From NCBI RefSeq assembly GCF_900110415.1, contig NZ_FODR01000006.1, forward strand, positions 62,001 through 126,000: a DNA stretch of 64,000 nucleotides. The letters run 5' to 3'. This DNA comes from Mucilaginibacter sp. OK283 (GTDB lineage: Bacteria; Bacteroidota; Bacteroidia; Sphingobacteriales; Sphingobacteriaceae). A program made the translations under genes and the position numbers. A model generated the notes under the pieces. That model was not told the origin of the DNA, did no database searches, and was given only the letters and a program-made list of their open reading frames with translations. Shown in pieces: positions 42,179 through 51,577 of this stretch; positions within the stretch are counted from its first letter, which is position 1, and every line of letters starts with the position of its first letter.

Positions 42179-44496
42179 TGAGTAAAGATGCTAAAGAACA
42201 GCCGTCGGCAGAAAACCCTGAAGAACTGCTCAACCTGAAAATCAGTAAGCCAAAAGTATGGGCAGCCGGCATCCCCGCGGTAACTGTTGCTTTGGTTGAT
42301 ATTTTGCAGGAGTCGGGCTTTGTGCGCGGCATGGAAGGCCTGTTTAAAATGAACAAAAAGGATGGCTTTGACTGCTCCGGCTGTGCCTGGCCCGATCCGG
42401 ATGATGACCGGTCGCCCATTGCCGAGTATTGCGAGAACGGGGCAAAAGCCCTTGCAGAGGAAGCTACTACCAAAAAACTCACAGCCGAATTCTTCGCGCA
42501 AAATGCCGTTGCCGACCTGGCTAAACTGAATGATTACGAGATAGGTAAAAAAGGGAGGATTGCCCAACCCATGTACCTGCCAAAAGATGCAACACATTAT
42601 CAACCCATTAGCTGGGACGAGGCTTTTAAAAAGATAGCCGGTAAACTCAATAGCCTTGCCTCACCAAATGAAGCCGCGTTTTATACCTCTGGCCGCACCA
42701 GTAACGAGGCTTCTTTTACTTACCAGTTATTTGTAAGGGAGTATGGTACCAATAACCTGCCCGATTGCTCAAACATGTGCCATGAATCAACCGGTGTTGG
42801 TTTGGCCGAGTCGATTGGTATAGGCAAGGGCACAGTTACCCTTAATGATTTTTATGATACAGATGTTATCATCATCATAGGCCAAAACCCGGGCACCAAC
42901 CACCCGAGGATGCTTACCGCATTGGAAAAGGCCAAAAAGAACGGATCCCAAATAATTGCAGTAAACCCCTTGCATGAGGCCGGGCTGATGGGATTTAAAA
43001 ACCCGCAAACCGTAAAAGGTTTCCTGGGAATGACCACCCACCTGGCCGACTTGTACCTGCAGGTAAAGATCAATGGCGATATGGCACTGCTGAAAGCCAT
43101 AGAAAAGCTGTTGTACAAGGCCGAACTGGAAAACCCAGGTAAGGTGTTTGATCAGGAATTTATAAAAAACAGCACTAAAGGTTATGAAGCATTCCTGGAT
43201 CACCTCGATCAATTTGATATAAACCATTTGGCCGATGAGGCTGGCATCCCCCTGGTCCAGATTCAGCAGGCGGCCGACATGCTGAAGAACAAAAGCCGCA
43301 TTATTATTTGCTGGGCAATGGGCGTTACACAGCATAAAAACGGGGTTGATACCGTAAAGGAGATAGTTAATCTTGCTATCCTGAAAGGCGCCATAGGTAA
43401 GCCAGGCGCCGGCTTATGCCCGGTACGCGGGCATAGCAATGTACAGGGGAACCGCACCATGATGATATTTGATAAACCGCAGCCCCGGCAACTGGATAGG
43501 CTTAAAGAGGTTTTTGGCTTTGAGCCTCCGCGCAGGCATGGTTATGATGTGGTTGAAACCATACAAGCCATGCACGGGGGGAAGCTTAAAGTCTTTTTTG
43601 CCATGGGAGGTAACTTTCTGTCGGCTACGCCGGATACCACTTACACGGCTGAGGCTATGCGCAGGCTGGAAATGTCGGTACATGTATCAACCAAGCTTAA
43701 CCGCAGCCATTTGGTACATGGCGATGAGGCGTTGATATTGCCAACCCTGTCTAGAAGTGATAAGGACATGGTTGGGGGTGAAGCCCAGTTTATTAGCTGC
43801 GAAAATTCCATGGGTGTGGTCCAGACGTCAAAAGGTATGCTTAAGCCCATTTCCAAAGATCTGCTGAACGAGAACCAGATTGTTTGCCGCCTGGCCAAAG
43901 CCACGTTAGGCAGCCGCTCGGTAGTCCACTGGGATACCTATGCAAATAGCTATGATGCTGTGCGCGATGTAATTGCCAAAGTGATTCCCGGTTTTGAGGA
44001 CTATAACCAAAAAGTGCGCCTCCCCGGAGGGTTTTACCTGCCCAATGGTCCACGCGCGGGTAAGTTTAAAAGTGTGCAGTATGGTGATAAGATCGGTTTT
44101 AATATTGCCGGTTTGCCCAATCACCAAATGGCCGCAGGGGAATACCGGATGGCCACCATCCGCAGCCATGACCAGTTTAATACCACCATTTACGGACTGA
44201 ACGACCGTTACCGCGGTATCCACAACGAGCGCCGGGTGATATTCATGAACGAGAGGGACATTGCCAAAGCCGGTTTCAAAGAAGGGGAGCACGTAGACCT
44301 GTACAATAACTTTGGCGGGGTTGAGCGCGTGGCCCGCCTGTTTGTGGTGGTTTCGTACAACATCCCCGAAGGCAACACCGCAACCTATTACCCCGAAGCC
44401 AATGTGCTGATCCCGATTGATAGTGTGGCCGAAAAAAGCAATACGCCAACCTCAAAACTGGTTTTTATCAGTGTAAAAAAACATGAGGTGAAGTGA
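42178..44496 (+). CDS. FdhF/YdeP-family molybdopterin oxidoreductase
   Basis: 772 aa from the ATG at 42178 (TGATG overlap). Molybdopterin oxidoreductase core with the Cys ligand in DCSNMCHESTG (C201), FYTSGRTSNEASF and CPVRGHSNVQGNRTM, and a C-terminal molydopterin-binding domain. The N-terminus has C66-x2-C69 and C85 (FDCSGCAWPDP) in place of the ferredoxin-type iron-sulfur motif of classic FdhF. In the YdeP group, which shares only the fold with formate dehydrogenase, the true substrate is not firmly known. FdhD supplies cofactor sulfur. Confidence 0.88.
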   Translation: MSKDAKEQPSAENPEELLNLKISKPKVWAAGIPAVTVALVDILQESGFVRGMEGLFKMNKKDGFDCSGCAWPDPDDDRSPIAEYCENGAKALAEEATTKKLTAEFFAQNAVADLAKLNDYEIGKKGRIAQPMYLPKDATHYQPISWDEAFKKIAGKLNSLASPNEAAFYTSGRTSNEASFTYQLFVREYGTNNLPDCSNMCHESTGVGLAESIGIGKGTVTLNDFYDTDVIIIIGQNPGTNHPRMLTALEKAKKNGSQIIAVNPLHEAGLMGFKNPQTVKGFLGMTTHLADLYLQVKINGDMALLKAIEKLLYKAELENPGKVFDQEFIKNSTKGYEAFLDHLDQFDINHLADEAGIPLVQIQQAADMLKNKSRIIICWAMGVTQHKNGVDTVKEIVNLAILKGAIGKPGAGLCPVRGHSNVQGNRTMMIFDKPQPRQLDRLKEVFGFEPPRRHGYDVVETIQAMHGGKLKVFFAMGGNFLSATPDTTYTAEAMRRLEMSVHVSTKLNRSHLVHGDEALILPTLSRSDKDMVGGEAQFISCENSMGVVQTSKGMLKPISKDLLNENQIVCRLAKATLGSRSVVHWDTYANSYDAVRDVIAKVIPGFEDYNQKVRLPGGFYLPNGPRAGKFKSVQYGDKIGFNIAGLPNHQMAAGEYRMATIRSHDQFNTTIYGLNDRYRGIHNERRVIFMNERDIAKAGFKEGEHVDLYNNFGGVERVARLFVVVSYNIPEGNTATYYPEANVLIPIDSVAEKSNTPTSKLVFISVKKHEVK

Positions 44497-44529
44497 TATT
44501 TCACAGTAATAATTTTACAGCCGTTGTAA

Positions 44530-45783
44530 CTATATCCACAAAGCCCCTAATGCAAACAGCAACGAAACCGTCATAACCAACGCCCCCAGCTTTAAAAACG
44601 TCCAAAAGCTTACATCCAGTCCTTCGCGGCGTAGCGCAACCAGCCACAGGATAGTTGCCAATGAGCCCGTTACCGATAGATTTGGCCCAAGGTCGATGCC
44701 GATAAGTACCGAACTTTTGATAATTTCGGGTACATTGCCCTGTACAACGTTGCCGGCTATTAACCCGGCAGGCAGGTTGTTCATCAGGTTACAGGCAAAG
44801 GCGGTAATGATGCCGCTACCCCAGGCGGCCGCATTTACTGAATGTGCGGCATTTTCATGAAGCAGGGTTGTTAAACGCTCTATAATACCGGTTTTGCCCA
44901 GCGCCTCTACAATAATAAATAACCCGGCAACCAGGGGCAGCACCGCCCAGGAAACTCCTTTTACCACCATCCACGGATTTTTTTTAGCCCTGAAAATTAC
45001 AATGGCCGATGTTAAAATTCCTGTTATGGCAGTTGGCAGGCCCAATTGAATATCAAGTGCTGATGCAATCAGTAAAATAATGGCTGTAGCACCTATACCA
45101 ATGATGGCTGTTTTGCCACCCTGGGCCAAAACCGGGATAGTGATATCTGTTTCAATTTTTGCTTTTAAAGCCTCGCGCTGTGTTAAGCGCAACATGATAT
45201 AAGTAACCGTTATAGCAAAAAAAGAAGGCAAAGTATATTGCGCCAGCCAATGTAATAGCGGTGGCATATGGCTTCCATAAATTACCAGGTTGGCCGGGTT
45301 TGATATGGGCAATACAAATGAGGCGGCATTGGCTATAAACGCGCAAATAAACAGGTAGGGTAGGGGCTTATCAACCTTAGCAGCCCTTACAGCGGCTGCC
45401 ACAGCGGGGGTAAGTACAACAGCAGTGGCATCGTTTGATAAAAATATGGTAACCACCACGCCAACAAGGTATATGAGCAGGAAAAGCCTGCTTGCCGACC
45501 CTTGAGCCATCCGCGTGGCGTGAGCCGCCAGCCAGTCAAACAGTTTTTCTTCGCGGGCGGTTTCGGCAAGCAGCATCATGCCGGTTAAAAACAGGTATAC
45601 ATCAGTGCCTTTGCCAATGCCCGTTAAGCCATCGTCAGGTAATATCAGTTTAAAAATAACCAGCAAAACAGCCCCTGCTACGGCCCAAACTACCTCAGGT
45701 ATTTTAAACGGCCTTATAATGACGCCCGTTACGGCAAAAAAAGAAATTATCCAGATGTAAGTATGCCCCATATAATTATTCAA
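44530..45783 (-). CDS. ArsB/NhaD-type (SLC13-like) transporter
   Basis: 417 aa with about eleven hydrophobic segments. Motifs VVTIFLSNDATAVVLTPAV and ANAASFVLPISNPANLVIYG are the two inverted-repeat core segments of the ion transporter superfamily, as in arsenite antiporter ArsB. Ends 33 bases from the molybdoenzyme gene, convergent. Arsenite efflux is one possibility; the IT superfamily also carries dicarboxylates, sulfate or Na+. No arsR or arsC is adjacent. The start may be 45783 or 45771. Confidence 0.82.
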   Translation of the reverse strand: MNNYMGHTYIWIISFFAVTGVIIRPFKIPEVVWAVAGAVLLVIFKLILPDDGLTGIGKGTDVYLFLTGMMLLAETAREEKLFDWLAAHATRMAQGSASRLFLLIYLVGVVVTIFLSNDATAVVLTPAVAAAVRAAKVDKPLPYLFICAFIANAASFVLPISNPANLVIYGSHMPPLLHWLAQYTLPSFFAITVTYIMLRLTQREALKAKIETDITIPVLAQGGKTAIIGIGATAIILLIASALDIQLGLPTAITGILTSAIVIFRAKKNPWMVVKGVSWAVLPLVAGLFIIVEALGKTGIIERLTTLLHENAAHSVNAAAWGSGIITAFACNLMNNLPAGLIAGNVVQGNVPEIIKSSVLIGIDLGPNLSVTGSLATILWLVALRREGLDVSFWTFLKLGALVMTVSLLFALGALWI

Positions 45784-45920
45784 AGATGTTGAATTAATTG
45801 ATTATGGATATACAATTGCATTTATTTTGATGGATTTTGCTATAAGCCATTTTGATATTCCCCGGAATTTTGTCATCATTTCCCCGAAAAATATATTCAG
45901 TTGATGTTAAATTACTTCAG

Positions 45921-46007
45921 AAGTGTGTTTACTTATTGTTAGGTAAAAGTGTGTTTTTAATGAAGAAGTTAGGTCATTGTTAACTTATGGAAACCATTGA
46001 GTTAATT
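45921..46007 (+). promoter_or_regulatory. Direct-repeat operator-like region before the TonB receptor gene
   Basis: AAGTGTGTTT occurs at 45921-45930 and 45947-45956. GTTAGGT (45968), GTTAACT (45979) and GTTAATT (46001) are spaced 11 and 22 bases apart, the helical spacing of a PhoB-type box (two 7-base direct repeats with a 4-base gap). A further GTTAGGT lies at 45938. Binding by PhoB or another response regulator is inferred. Confidence 0.45.
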
Positions 46008-46079
46008 AATAGATAATAGACTTAAAATTCAAAATTGCTACAGATTTGATGGGGTTTCTTTGCTGAAAATATCGTGTTA

Positions 46080-48911
46080 ATGAAACAGATTTATTCAGCA
46101 TTGATCTTCATGTTTTTCGTCTCAGGTTCTTATGCTTCTACCATATCGGGCTCTGTTTTTGATAAAAATGTTAACGAACAACTTGTTGGCGCAACATTGG
46201 TACTACAACCCGGTCCGGTTAAAACAGTTTCGATGCTTAATGGAAAATATGCATTGAGTAATTTAAAAGCGGGTACTTACAGATTAAAGGTTTCATACAT
46301 TGGTTATGTATCAATTGATACTACTATAACACTTGCCGACAATCAAAATTTAAAACTAAACTTCGCCCTTGTTTCAAATACTTCCAGCTTAAATGGCGTA
46401 ACCATATCCGCAAAGGGCAATAAAGAATCGGACAGGTATGCCAAAAGGGCTGAGCAACGGGCCGATAACCTGGTTAACATAGTTTCGGCCAATTCTATTG
46501 CCATATCACCCGATATTACTGTTGCCAACGTGCTGGCACGTGTTTCCGGTGTTTCTATCGAGCGGGGAAATACAGGAGACGGGCAGTATGCCATTATCAG
46601 GGGGATGGATAAGCGTTATAATACAACGTTGATAAACGGGGTGAAAATTCCGAGCCCGGATAACAAGAACCGGTATGTACCATTAGATATATTCCCCGCA
46701 GATTTGGTTGAACGGATTGAGATTTCAAAATCATTAACTCCCGATATGGAAGGCGATGCCTCCGGAGGTGTTATCAACATGGTGATGAAAACAGCGCCGG
46801 ACGAATTCAGGTTAGAGGGAAATGTTGGCGCAGGTTATAGTCAGCTATTTTCAAAACGACCATTTGACAGTTTCAACACATCATCAATAAATAAACAATC
46901 GCCAGCCGAAATTTTGGGAAATGGTGTTTATGCGCCGGTTTCTTCTTTCCCTTACAATAACCTGGTAACAGGTACAAAAAAGACCCCTATCAACAGCAAT
47001 TTTAGCCTAACGATAGGCGATAGATTTTTAAATAAAAAACTCGGTGTAATATTTTCAGGTACTTACCAAAATACCTATGCGGGCAACAATACATCGGTAT
47101 TGGTTCAAAATGCAACATTAGGGCCGGCGGCGGGCCCCAATGCCACGATGACACAGGTTTTCCCCGATTACCAAACCCGTAAATACTCCTCGTTAACCAA
47201 TAGGCTTGGCTTGATCTCGACAATCGACTATAAATTTAATGCAGATAATACGGTAAGCCTTTTTGGTACTTACCTGCAACTAAACGAAGACCGGGTACGG
47301 TTAACCAACGATATTCTTTTGGGCAACTATTCTTATAACGGTTATATAGGCGGTTTTCAAAACAACAACCAAACCCAAACCAGGCAAAATTTACAAAGCA
47401 TTTACAGCCTGATATTGCACGGTAATAGTAAACTCGCTTCATTTTTCACTACAGATTGGTCGTTAGTTTATTCGCAGGCCAAACAACAATTGCCAGATTA
47501 TGCAGCGTTCAATACATCGCAGCAAATTAGCCCTAATGCCTCGGGTACAGCCACCTCACTCTCATACGGGCCTGTCTCTGTAGAAAAAGAAACACGTGAA
47601 TGGACCCGCAATACAGACAGGGATATATCGGGTTATTTGAATTTGCATTATAGCACCAAAATAAACAATCATACTACACAAATTGGATTTGGTGGTATGG
47701 CAAGGCACAAAAACAGGGATAACTACGATAATCAATATAAGCTGAGCCCGGTTCCGGATGCCGATTCAACTTACCAGAAATACGTTTCTATCCCCGCTTC
47801 GCAATTTAAATTTATACCCAATACCGATGCTTTAGGCACGGCATTTAGTAATCCTGGTGTTTATACTTTTCAGGAAAACATTCAGGCAGGGTATGTGCAA
47901 GCAAAGTATTTTATAAATGACCGTTTTGACGTTCTATTTGGGTTACGGGCCGAGCATACATCACAATCATATGATTCATCATTACCGGCAACTATAGCAG
48001 GTAAATCGGCATCTATAACTTATACCGATTATTTGCCAAGCGTGAACACTAAGTATGCGTTAAGTAATAACCAGGCTTTAAGGTTATCTTATTTTAAATC
48101 GGTTTTACGCCCCGCATATTCAGACCTGGTCCCATACCAGGATAATACCGGCTTTGCTACAGATAATTTCCCGATACAAGGCAACCCGCATTTGCAACAC
48201 TCGGTTATCGATAATTTCGATTTCAGGTACGAGGTTTTTCCGAACGGTTTAGATCAGTTTATGGTGGGCGCATTTTATAAAACAATTACCAACCCTATTG
48301 AATACGCCCTGGTGCAAACAGACTTTTCGGCCAACCTTACGTTAAGCCCATATAATTTTGGAACAGCCCATAATTATGGCCTGGAGGCTGTTTTTCGTAA
48401 ATTCTTCGGCAATGTTGGCGTATCAGGTAACTATACTTATACCCATTCGGTTATCAATTCTACCAAGAAATTTACTTACGTAGATCCAGCTGATAACAGT
48501 TTCCATAATATTGAGGTAAACCAATCGCGTCCGTTACAGGGACAATCGGCACATGTCGGTAATTTTTCATTACTGTATAAAGATGGTAAGCACAAATTAG
48601 ATGCGCAGCTTGCCGCGGTTTACACGGGCGAAAGAATAAATACCCTGTCATTATATAAAGATCTTGACAACTGGGAAAGGCCAACTATCAACCTCGATTT
48701 TTCTGCCCAGAAGGAGTTTAGCGAGCATTACATTGTATATGTAAAAGTTAACAACCTGCTAAACACGCCCTATAAATTAATAATAAAACAATCAAACAAA
48801 GCTTATAGCGGTAATAATAAGCTGCCTATACAGGATAGCCCTAATTACGCAACTGTAGAAAACGACAAGTTTTACGCCAGGTTCCTGGTTGGTTTCCGGT
48901 TTAAATTTTAA
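46080..48911 (+). CDS. TonB-dependent outer-membrane receptor
   Basis: 943 aa from the ATG at 46080. Signal peptide (SGSYAS), an N-terminal carboxypeptidase-like beta-sandwich (ISGSVFDKNVNEQLVGATLV, then GTYRLKVSYIGY), plug domain (VNIVSANSIAISPDITVANVL, VERIEISKSLTPDMEGDASGG) and a beta-barrel ending FLVGFRFKF (aromatic C-terminus). No SusD partner follows; instead there are a beta-helix lipoprotein, a beta-propeller lipoprotein and a histidine phosphatase, so it is not a standard SusC/D pair. Cargo unknown; a phosphorylated ligand is suggested by neighbours. Confidence 0.92.
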   Translation: MKQIYSALIFMFFVSGSYASTISGSVFDKNVNEQLVGATLVLQPGPVKTVSMLNGKYALSNLKAGTYRLKVSYIGYVSIDTTITLADNQNLKLNFALVSNTSSLNGVTISAKGNKESDRYAKRAEQRADNLVNIVSANSIAISPDITVANVLARVSGVSIERGNTGDGQYAIIRGMDKRYNTTLINGVKIPSPDNKNRYVPLDIFPADLVERIEISKSLTPDMEGDASGGVINMVMKTAPDEFRLEGNVGAGYSQLFSKRPFDSFNTSSINKQSPAEILGNGVYAPVSSFPYNNLVTGTKKTPINSNFSLTIGDRFLNKKLGVIFSGTYQNTYAGNNTSVLVQNATLGPAAGPNATMTQVFPDYQTRKYSSLTNRLGLISTIDYKFNADNTVSLFGTYLQLNEDRVRLTNDILLGNYSYNGYIGGFQNNNQTQTRQNLQSIYSLILHGNSKLASFFTTDWSLVYSQAKQQLPDYAAFNTSQQISPNASGTATSLSYGPVSVEKETREWTRNTDRDISGYLNLHYSTKINNHTTQIGFGGMARHKNRDNYDNQYKLSPVPDADSTYQKYVSIPASQFKFIPNTDALGTAFSNPGVYTFQENIQAGYVQAKYFINDRFDVLFGLRAEHTSQSYDSSLPATIAGKSASITYTDYLPSVNTKYALSNNQALRLSYFKSVLRPAYSDLVPYQDNTGFATDNFPIQGNPHLQHSVIDNFDFRYEVFPNGLDQFMVGAFYKTITNPIEYALVQTDFSANLTLSPYNFGTAHNYGLEAVFRKFFGNVGVSGNYTYTHSVINSTKKFTYVDPADNSFHNIEVNQSRPLQGQSAHVGNFSLLYKDGKHKLDAQLAAVYTGERINTLSLYKDLDNWERPTINLDFSAQKEFSEHYIVYVKVNNLLNTPYKLIIKQSNKAYSGNNKLPIQDSPNYATVENDKFYARFLVGFRFKF

Positions 48912-48938
48912 CAATAAATTACTATAACCCATTTAATC

Positions 48939-50363
48939 ATGAAAAATTTAAGAAATGCATTGGTTTGCCTATCAGCATTGGTACTGGCAGCGTGCAGTAA
49001 AAGTAAAGATAACGCCGTTATATCGGTTCCGCTGTTGCAAGTAGGGCAAGCGGTTAGCAATACCGCGCCGCTATCCGGCTCAATCAAAGGCACAATGCTT
49101 GCCGGTAAAACGTACACCATATCTGGCGATGTTACCATTAATGCAACAGATACCCTTTTAATTCAAAAAGGGGTTACTGTAAAAGTAACTAACTCGGCTA
49201 CTTTTATTGTAAAAGGCACATTGGTTAGTTTAGGCACCAAAGACGCTCCGGTTACTATAACTGATCCGCGCAGAACCAAAACTACAGGTAACTCAACAGC
49301 CGCAACAGATTCTGCCTATGCAGGCGGATGGGGCGGTATTTATGCCGATGTTACCTGCAAATTGTTAGTTATAAAGTGGACACACCTTGATTTTGCAGGC
49401 GCAGGTTTAAAGTCACCTCCGTTTACCGGCCCGTCAACCGGCGATCAGTATGCTATATACTGGCAAAATCCAGACGGAAATTTTATTTTAGAAGATTCAT
49501 GGATTTATGGTACGCCTGATGATGCCGTCCGTTTTTATGGTGGCCATGTCAATATGATGAGGAATACTTTGGAGAAATGTGGCGGGCTTGGCGGCGATGG
49601 TTTTAATGCCAAAGGCGGTACGCAGGGCAACATGGCGTATAACCTGATTATTGGTGGTGCTACCAACGGAACAAAATCGGCAAATGATGGGGCAAAAGGA
49701 TCTATCCAATGCCAGATAGCCATGTACAATAATACTTATGTTAACGGTGGTTTCCGAAACCACGGTGTGTACGGCGCACGGTCCGGATCTGTTGAAGTTG
49801 AAAATAATTCAAGGGCATTAGCCTACAATAACTTAATTGTTGATTGCAATTTTGGGGTACGTATTGCAGGTGGTAACAACGTTACTGCTAAAGTTTATTT
49901 AGCCGATACTTTAAGCCACGCAGATGGCCCTATCACTAAAACCGCTTATGGTTATAATTTCTATTATGCCGATAACGTGGCAATTGCTAATCAGTTTGTA
50001 CCAACAAATATTGCACAAGCTGTTGTAACACATCCACAAGCTACCGATATACCTAATATGAAAGCATTTTTAGGTGCCGCTTACACCTTTGGTTTTAAAT
50101 ATGACGGTACAACATTGGTAGGCCAAAACAACCCAATGTTTGTAAACTATCCGCTTCCAAACCTGAATTTTGTAAACCAGGCATCTGTTGATGCATTTAA
50201 CTTCCGCCTTCAGGCTGGCTCCCCTGCAGTAGGCAAGGGCTACACCGGCTTTAGTGCTATTGCTAATGTTCCCGTTGACCCTAACTTTGGTTCAAGCGGC
50301 ATAACTCCTCCGGGTAAAGATATCGGCTGCTACCAAACTGATGGTACCGGCAACCAGCATTAA
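48939..50363 (+). CDS. Lipoprotein with right-handed beta-helix fold
   Basis: 474 aa. Lipoprotein signal (LVLAACSKSK). From about residue 50 it shows repetitive beta-strand turns such as GKTYTISGDVTINATDTL, ITDPRRTKTTG, NTLEKCGGLGGDGFN and ALAYNNLIVDCNFGVRIAGG, typical of right-handed parallel beta-helices (pectate-lyase-like or surface-binding). 28 bases after the TonB receptor gene, so co-transcribed. No catalytic residues of known lyases can be assigned. Likely a surface partner of the receptor. Confidence 0.8.
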   Translation: MKNLRNALVCLSALVLAACSKSKDNAVISVPLLQVGQAVSNTAPLSGSIKGTMLAGKTYTISGDVTINATDTLLIQKGVTVKVTNSATFIVKGTLVSLGTKDAPVTITDPRRTKTTGNSTAATDSAYAGGWGGIYADVTCKLLVIKWTHLDFAGAGLKSPPFTGPSTGDQYAIYWQNPDGNFILEDSWIYGTPDDAVRFYGGHVNMMRNTLEKCGGLGGDGFNAKGGTQGNMAYNLIIGGATNGTKSANDGAKGSIQCQIAMYNNTYVNGGFRNHGVYGARSGSVEVENNSRALAYNNLIVDCNFGVRIAGGNNVTAKVYLADTLSHADGPITKTAYGYNFYYADNVAIANQFVPTNIAQAVVTHPQATDIPNMKAFLGAAYTFGFKYDGTTLVGQNNPMFVNYPLPNLNFVNQASVDAFNFRLQAGSPAVGKGYTGFSAIANVPVDPNFGSSGITPPGKDIGCYQTDGTGNQH

Positions 50364-50365
50364 TA

Positions 50366-50510
50366 ATAGTAGTAAGTATCAAGTAGTAAGTAGTAAGACT
50401 TCGGCGTCAGAGAGATAACATATCGCAAAGTCGCTAACTTTTAAGTTTAGCTGCTTTTGCGCTTATCTTGATTCTTGATTCTTAATTCTTAACTTCAATA
50501 ATCATCAACA
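50366..50510. repeat. AGTAGTAAG/TATCAAG micro-repeat element
   Basis: The words TAGTAGTAAG, TATCAAG and TAGTAAGTAGTAAGAC begin two bases after the stop codon of the beta-helix gene. A degenerate opposite arm (CTTATCTTGATTCTTGATTC then TTAATTC) ends just before the next start codon. Same words as 5808-5897. Confidence 0.6.
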
Positions 50511-50512
50511 GC

Positions 50513-51532
50513 ATGACAACCCCATTTAATGTAAATAAAACAACAAAATACATTAAATGTGGGTTGTTTTGTTTTTTGATAATTATTGCAACGGCCTGTA
50601 AAAAAACAGGTAGCAGTGTTGTGCCGGTAAAAGATACGGTGGCAACAACGCCACCGGTCACTCCGGTTGTATTCCCGTCTCCAACATACGATCCCGCATC
50701 GTTAGATACTACCAGGCTATTTAACGCGGTGCCGGTAACCAATCATCTTTTCCGGACAGATCTTGTAGAGATATCCGGCGTTGCCGCAAGCAGGTTAACC
50801 CCCGGATTGTTGTATATTCATAACGATAGCGGCAACCCAAACCAGGTTTACCTTACCGACGGAACAGGTGCCGATAAAGGAACGCTCACTTTAACCCAGG
50901 AAAGCAACCGCGATTGGGAAGATATAGCCGTAGGGCCAGGGCCGGTTGAAGGTAAAAGTTACGTATACGTTGCCGATATAGGCGATAACGATGCGAAATA
51001 TAAAACGGTAATGATCTACCGTTTCCCGGAACCCGATTTAACCGGAAAAACTTTACCGGTTACTTTGGATATAAATGATGTAGATAAAATTGAATTGCGT
51101 TATCCGGACGGCTCCCGTAACGCAGAGACACTGATGATTGACCTTAAAACAAAAGATATTTATATTGCCAGTAAAGAGAATAATCTTTCAAAAATTTATG
51201 TGGCCAGGTACCCCCAAAATACTATTGCGATAACAACTTTAACTCCCGTTGTTAAGTTGCTGTTTAACAAAGCTACCGGCGGAGATATATCTGCCGATGG
51301 TACCGAAATTTTACTGAGGAGCAAGGAGTCTATATGGTACTGGAAGTTGCCCGCGGGCCTTTCCATAACTGCCGGGCTGCTCACTAAACCGCAATATGCC
51401 CCTTACTTCAATAACGAGCCACAAGGCGAAGGTGTATGTTTTGCTGCAGATGGCTCCGGGTATTATACCAACACCGAAGTAAGGGACTATCCCGGTTCTT
51501 TAGCTACTATTTCTTTTTATAAAAGAAAATAA
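50513..51532 (+). CDS. Secreted beta-propeller lipoprotein, phytase/esterase-like
   Basis: 339 aa. Lipoprotein signal (IIATACKKTG). It has the pattern of a propeller of the phytase/esterase-like type: SGVAASRLTPGLLYIHNDSGNPN, NRDWEDIAVGPGPVEGKSYVYVADIGDND and ELRYPDGSRNAETLMID, with repeated Asp/Asn and Gly calcium-like loops. Members act on phosphorylated or ester substrates at the outer surface. Located 149 bases after the beta-helix gene. Phosphate release from phytate or another phosphoester is a reasonable guess; assignment to a named family is uncertain. Confidence 0.65.
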   Translation: MTTPFNVNKTTKYIKCGLFCFLIIIATACKKTGSSVVPVKDTVATTPPVTPVVFPSPTYDPASLDTTRLFNAVPVTNHLFRTDLVEISGVAASRLTPGLLYIHNDSGNPNQVYLTDGTGADKGTLTLTQESNRDWEDIAVGPGPVEGKSYVYVADIGDNDAKYKTVMIYRFPEPDLTGKTLPVTLDINDVDKIELRYPDGSRNAETLMIDLKTKDIYIASKENNLSKIYVARYPQNTIAITTLTPVVKLLFNKATGGDISADGTEILLRSKESIWYWKLPAGLSITAGLLTKPQYAPYFNNEPQGEGVCFAADGSGYYTNTEVRDYPGSLATISFYKRK

Positions 51533-51577
51533 TCCCCAATTACAAGCTCATCTTCATCATTGATTAAAACTGAAAAA

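Noticed and set aside
42178..44496. Classic formate dehydrogenase FdhF
   Set aside because: The N-terminal iron-sulfur motif of FdhF is absent and the ligand environment matches the YdeP-type group, so formate activity should not be assumed.
44530..45783. Arsenic resistance operon
   Set aside because: Only the transporter is present; arsR, arsC and arsA are missing, and the transporter superfamily carries many anions.
46080..50363. SusC/SusD polysaccharide utilisation pair
   Set aside because: The gene after the receptor is a beta-helix lipoprotein, not a SusD-type helical TPR protein, and no glycoside hydrolase is in the cluster.
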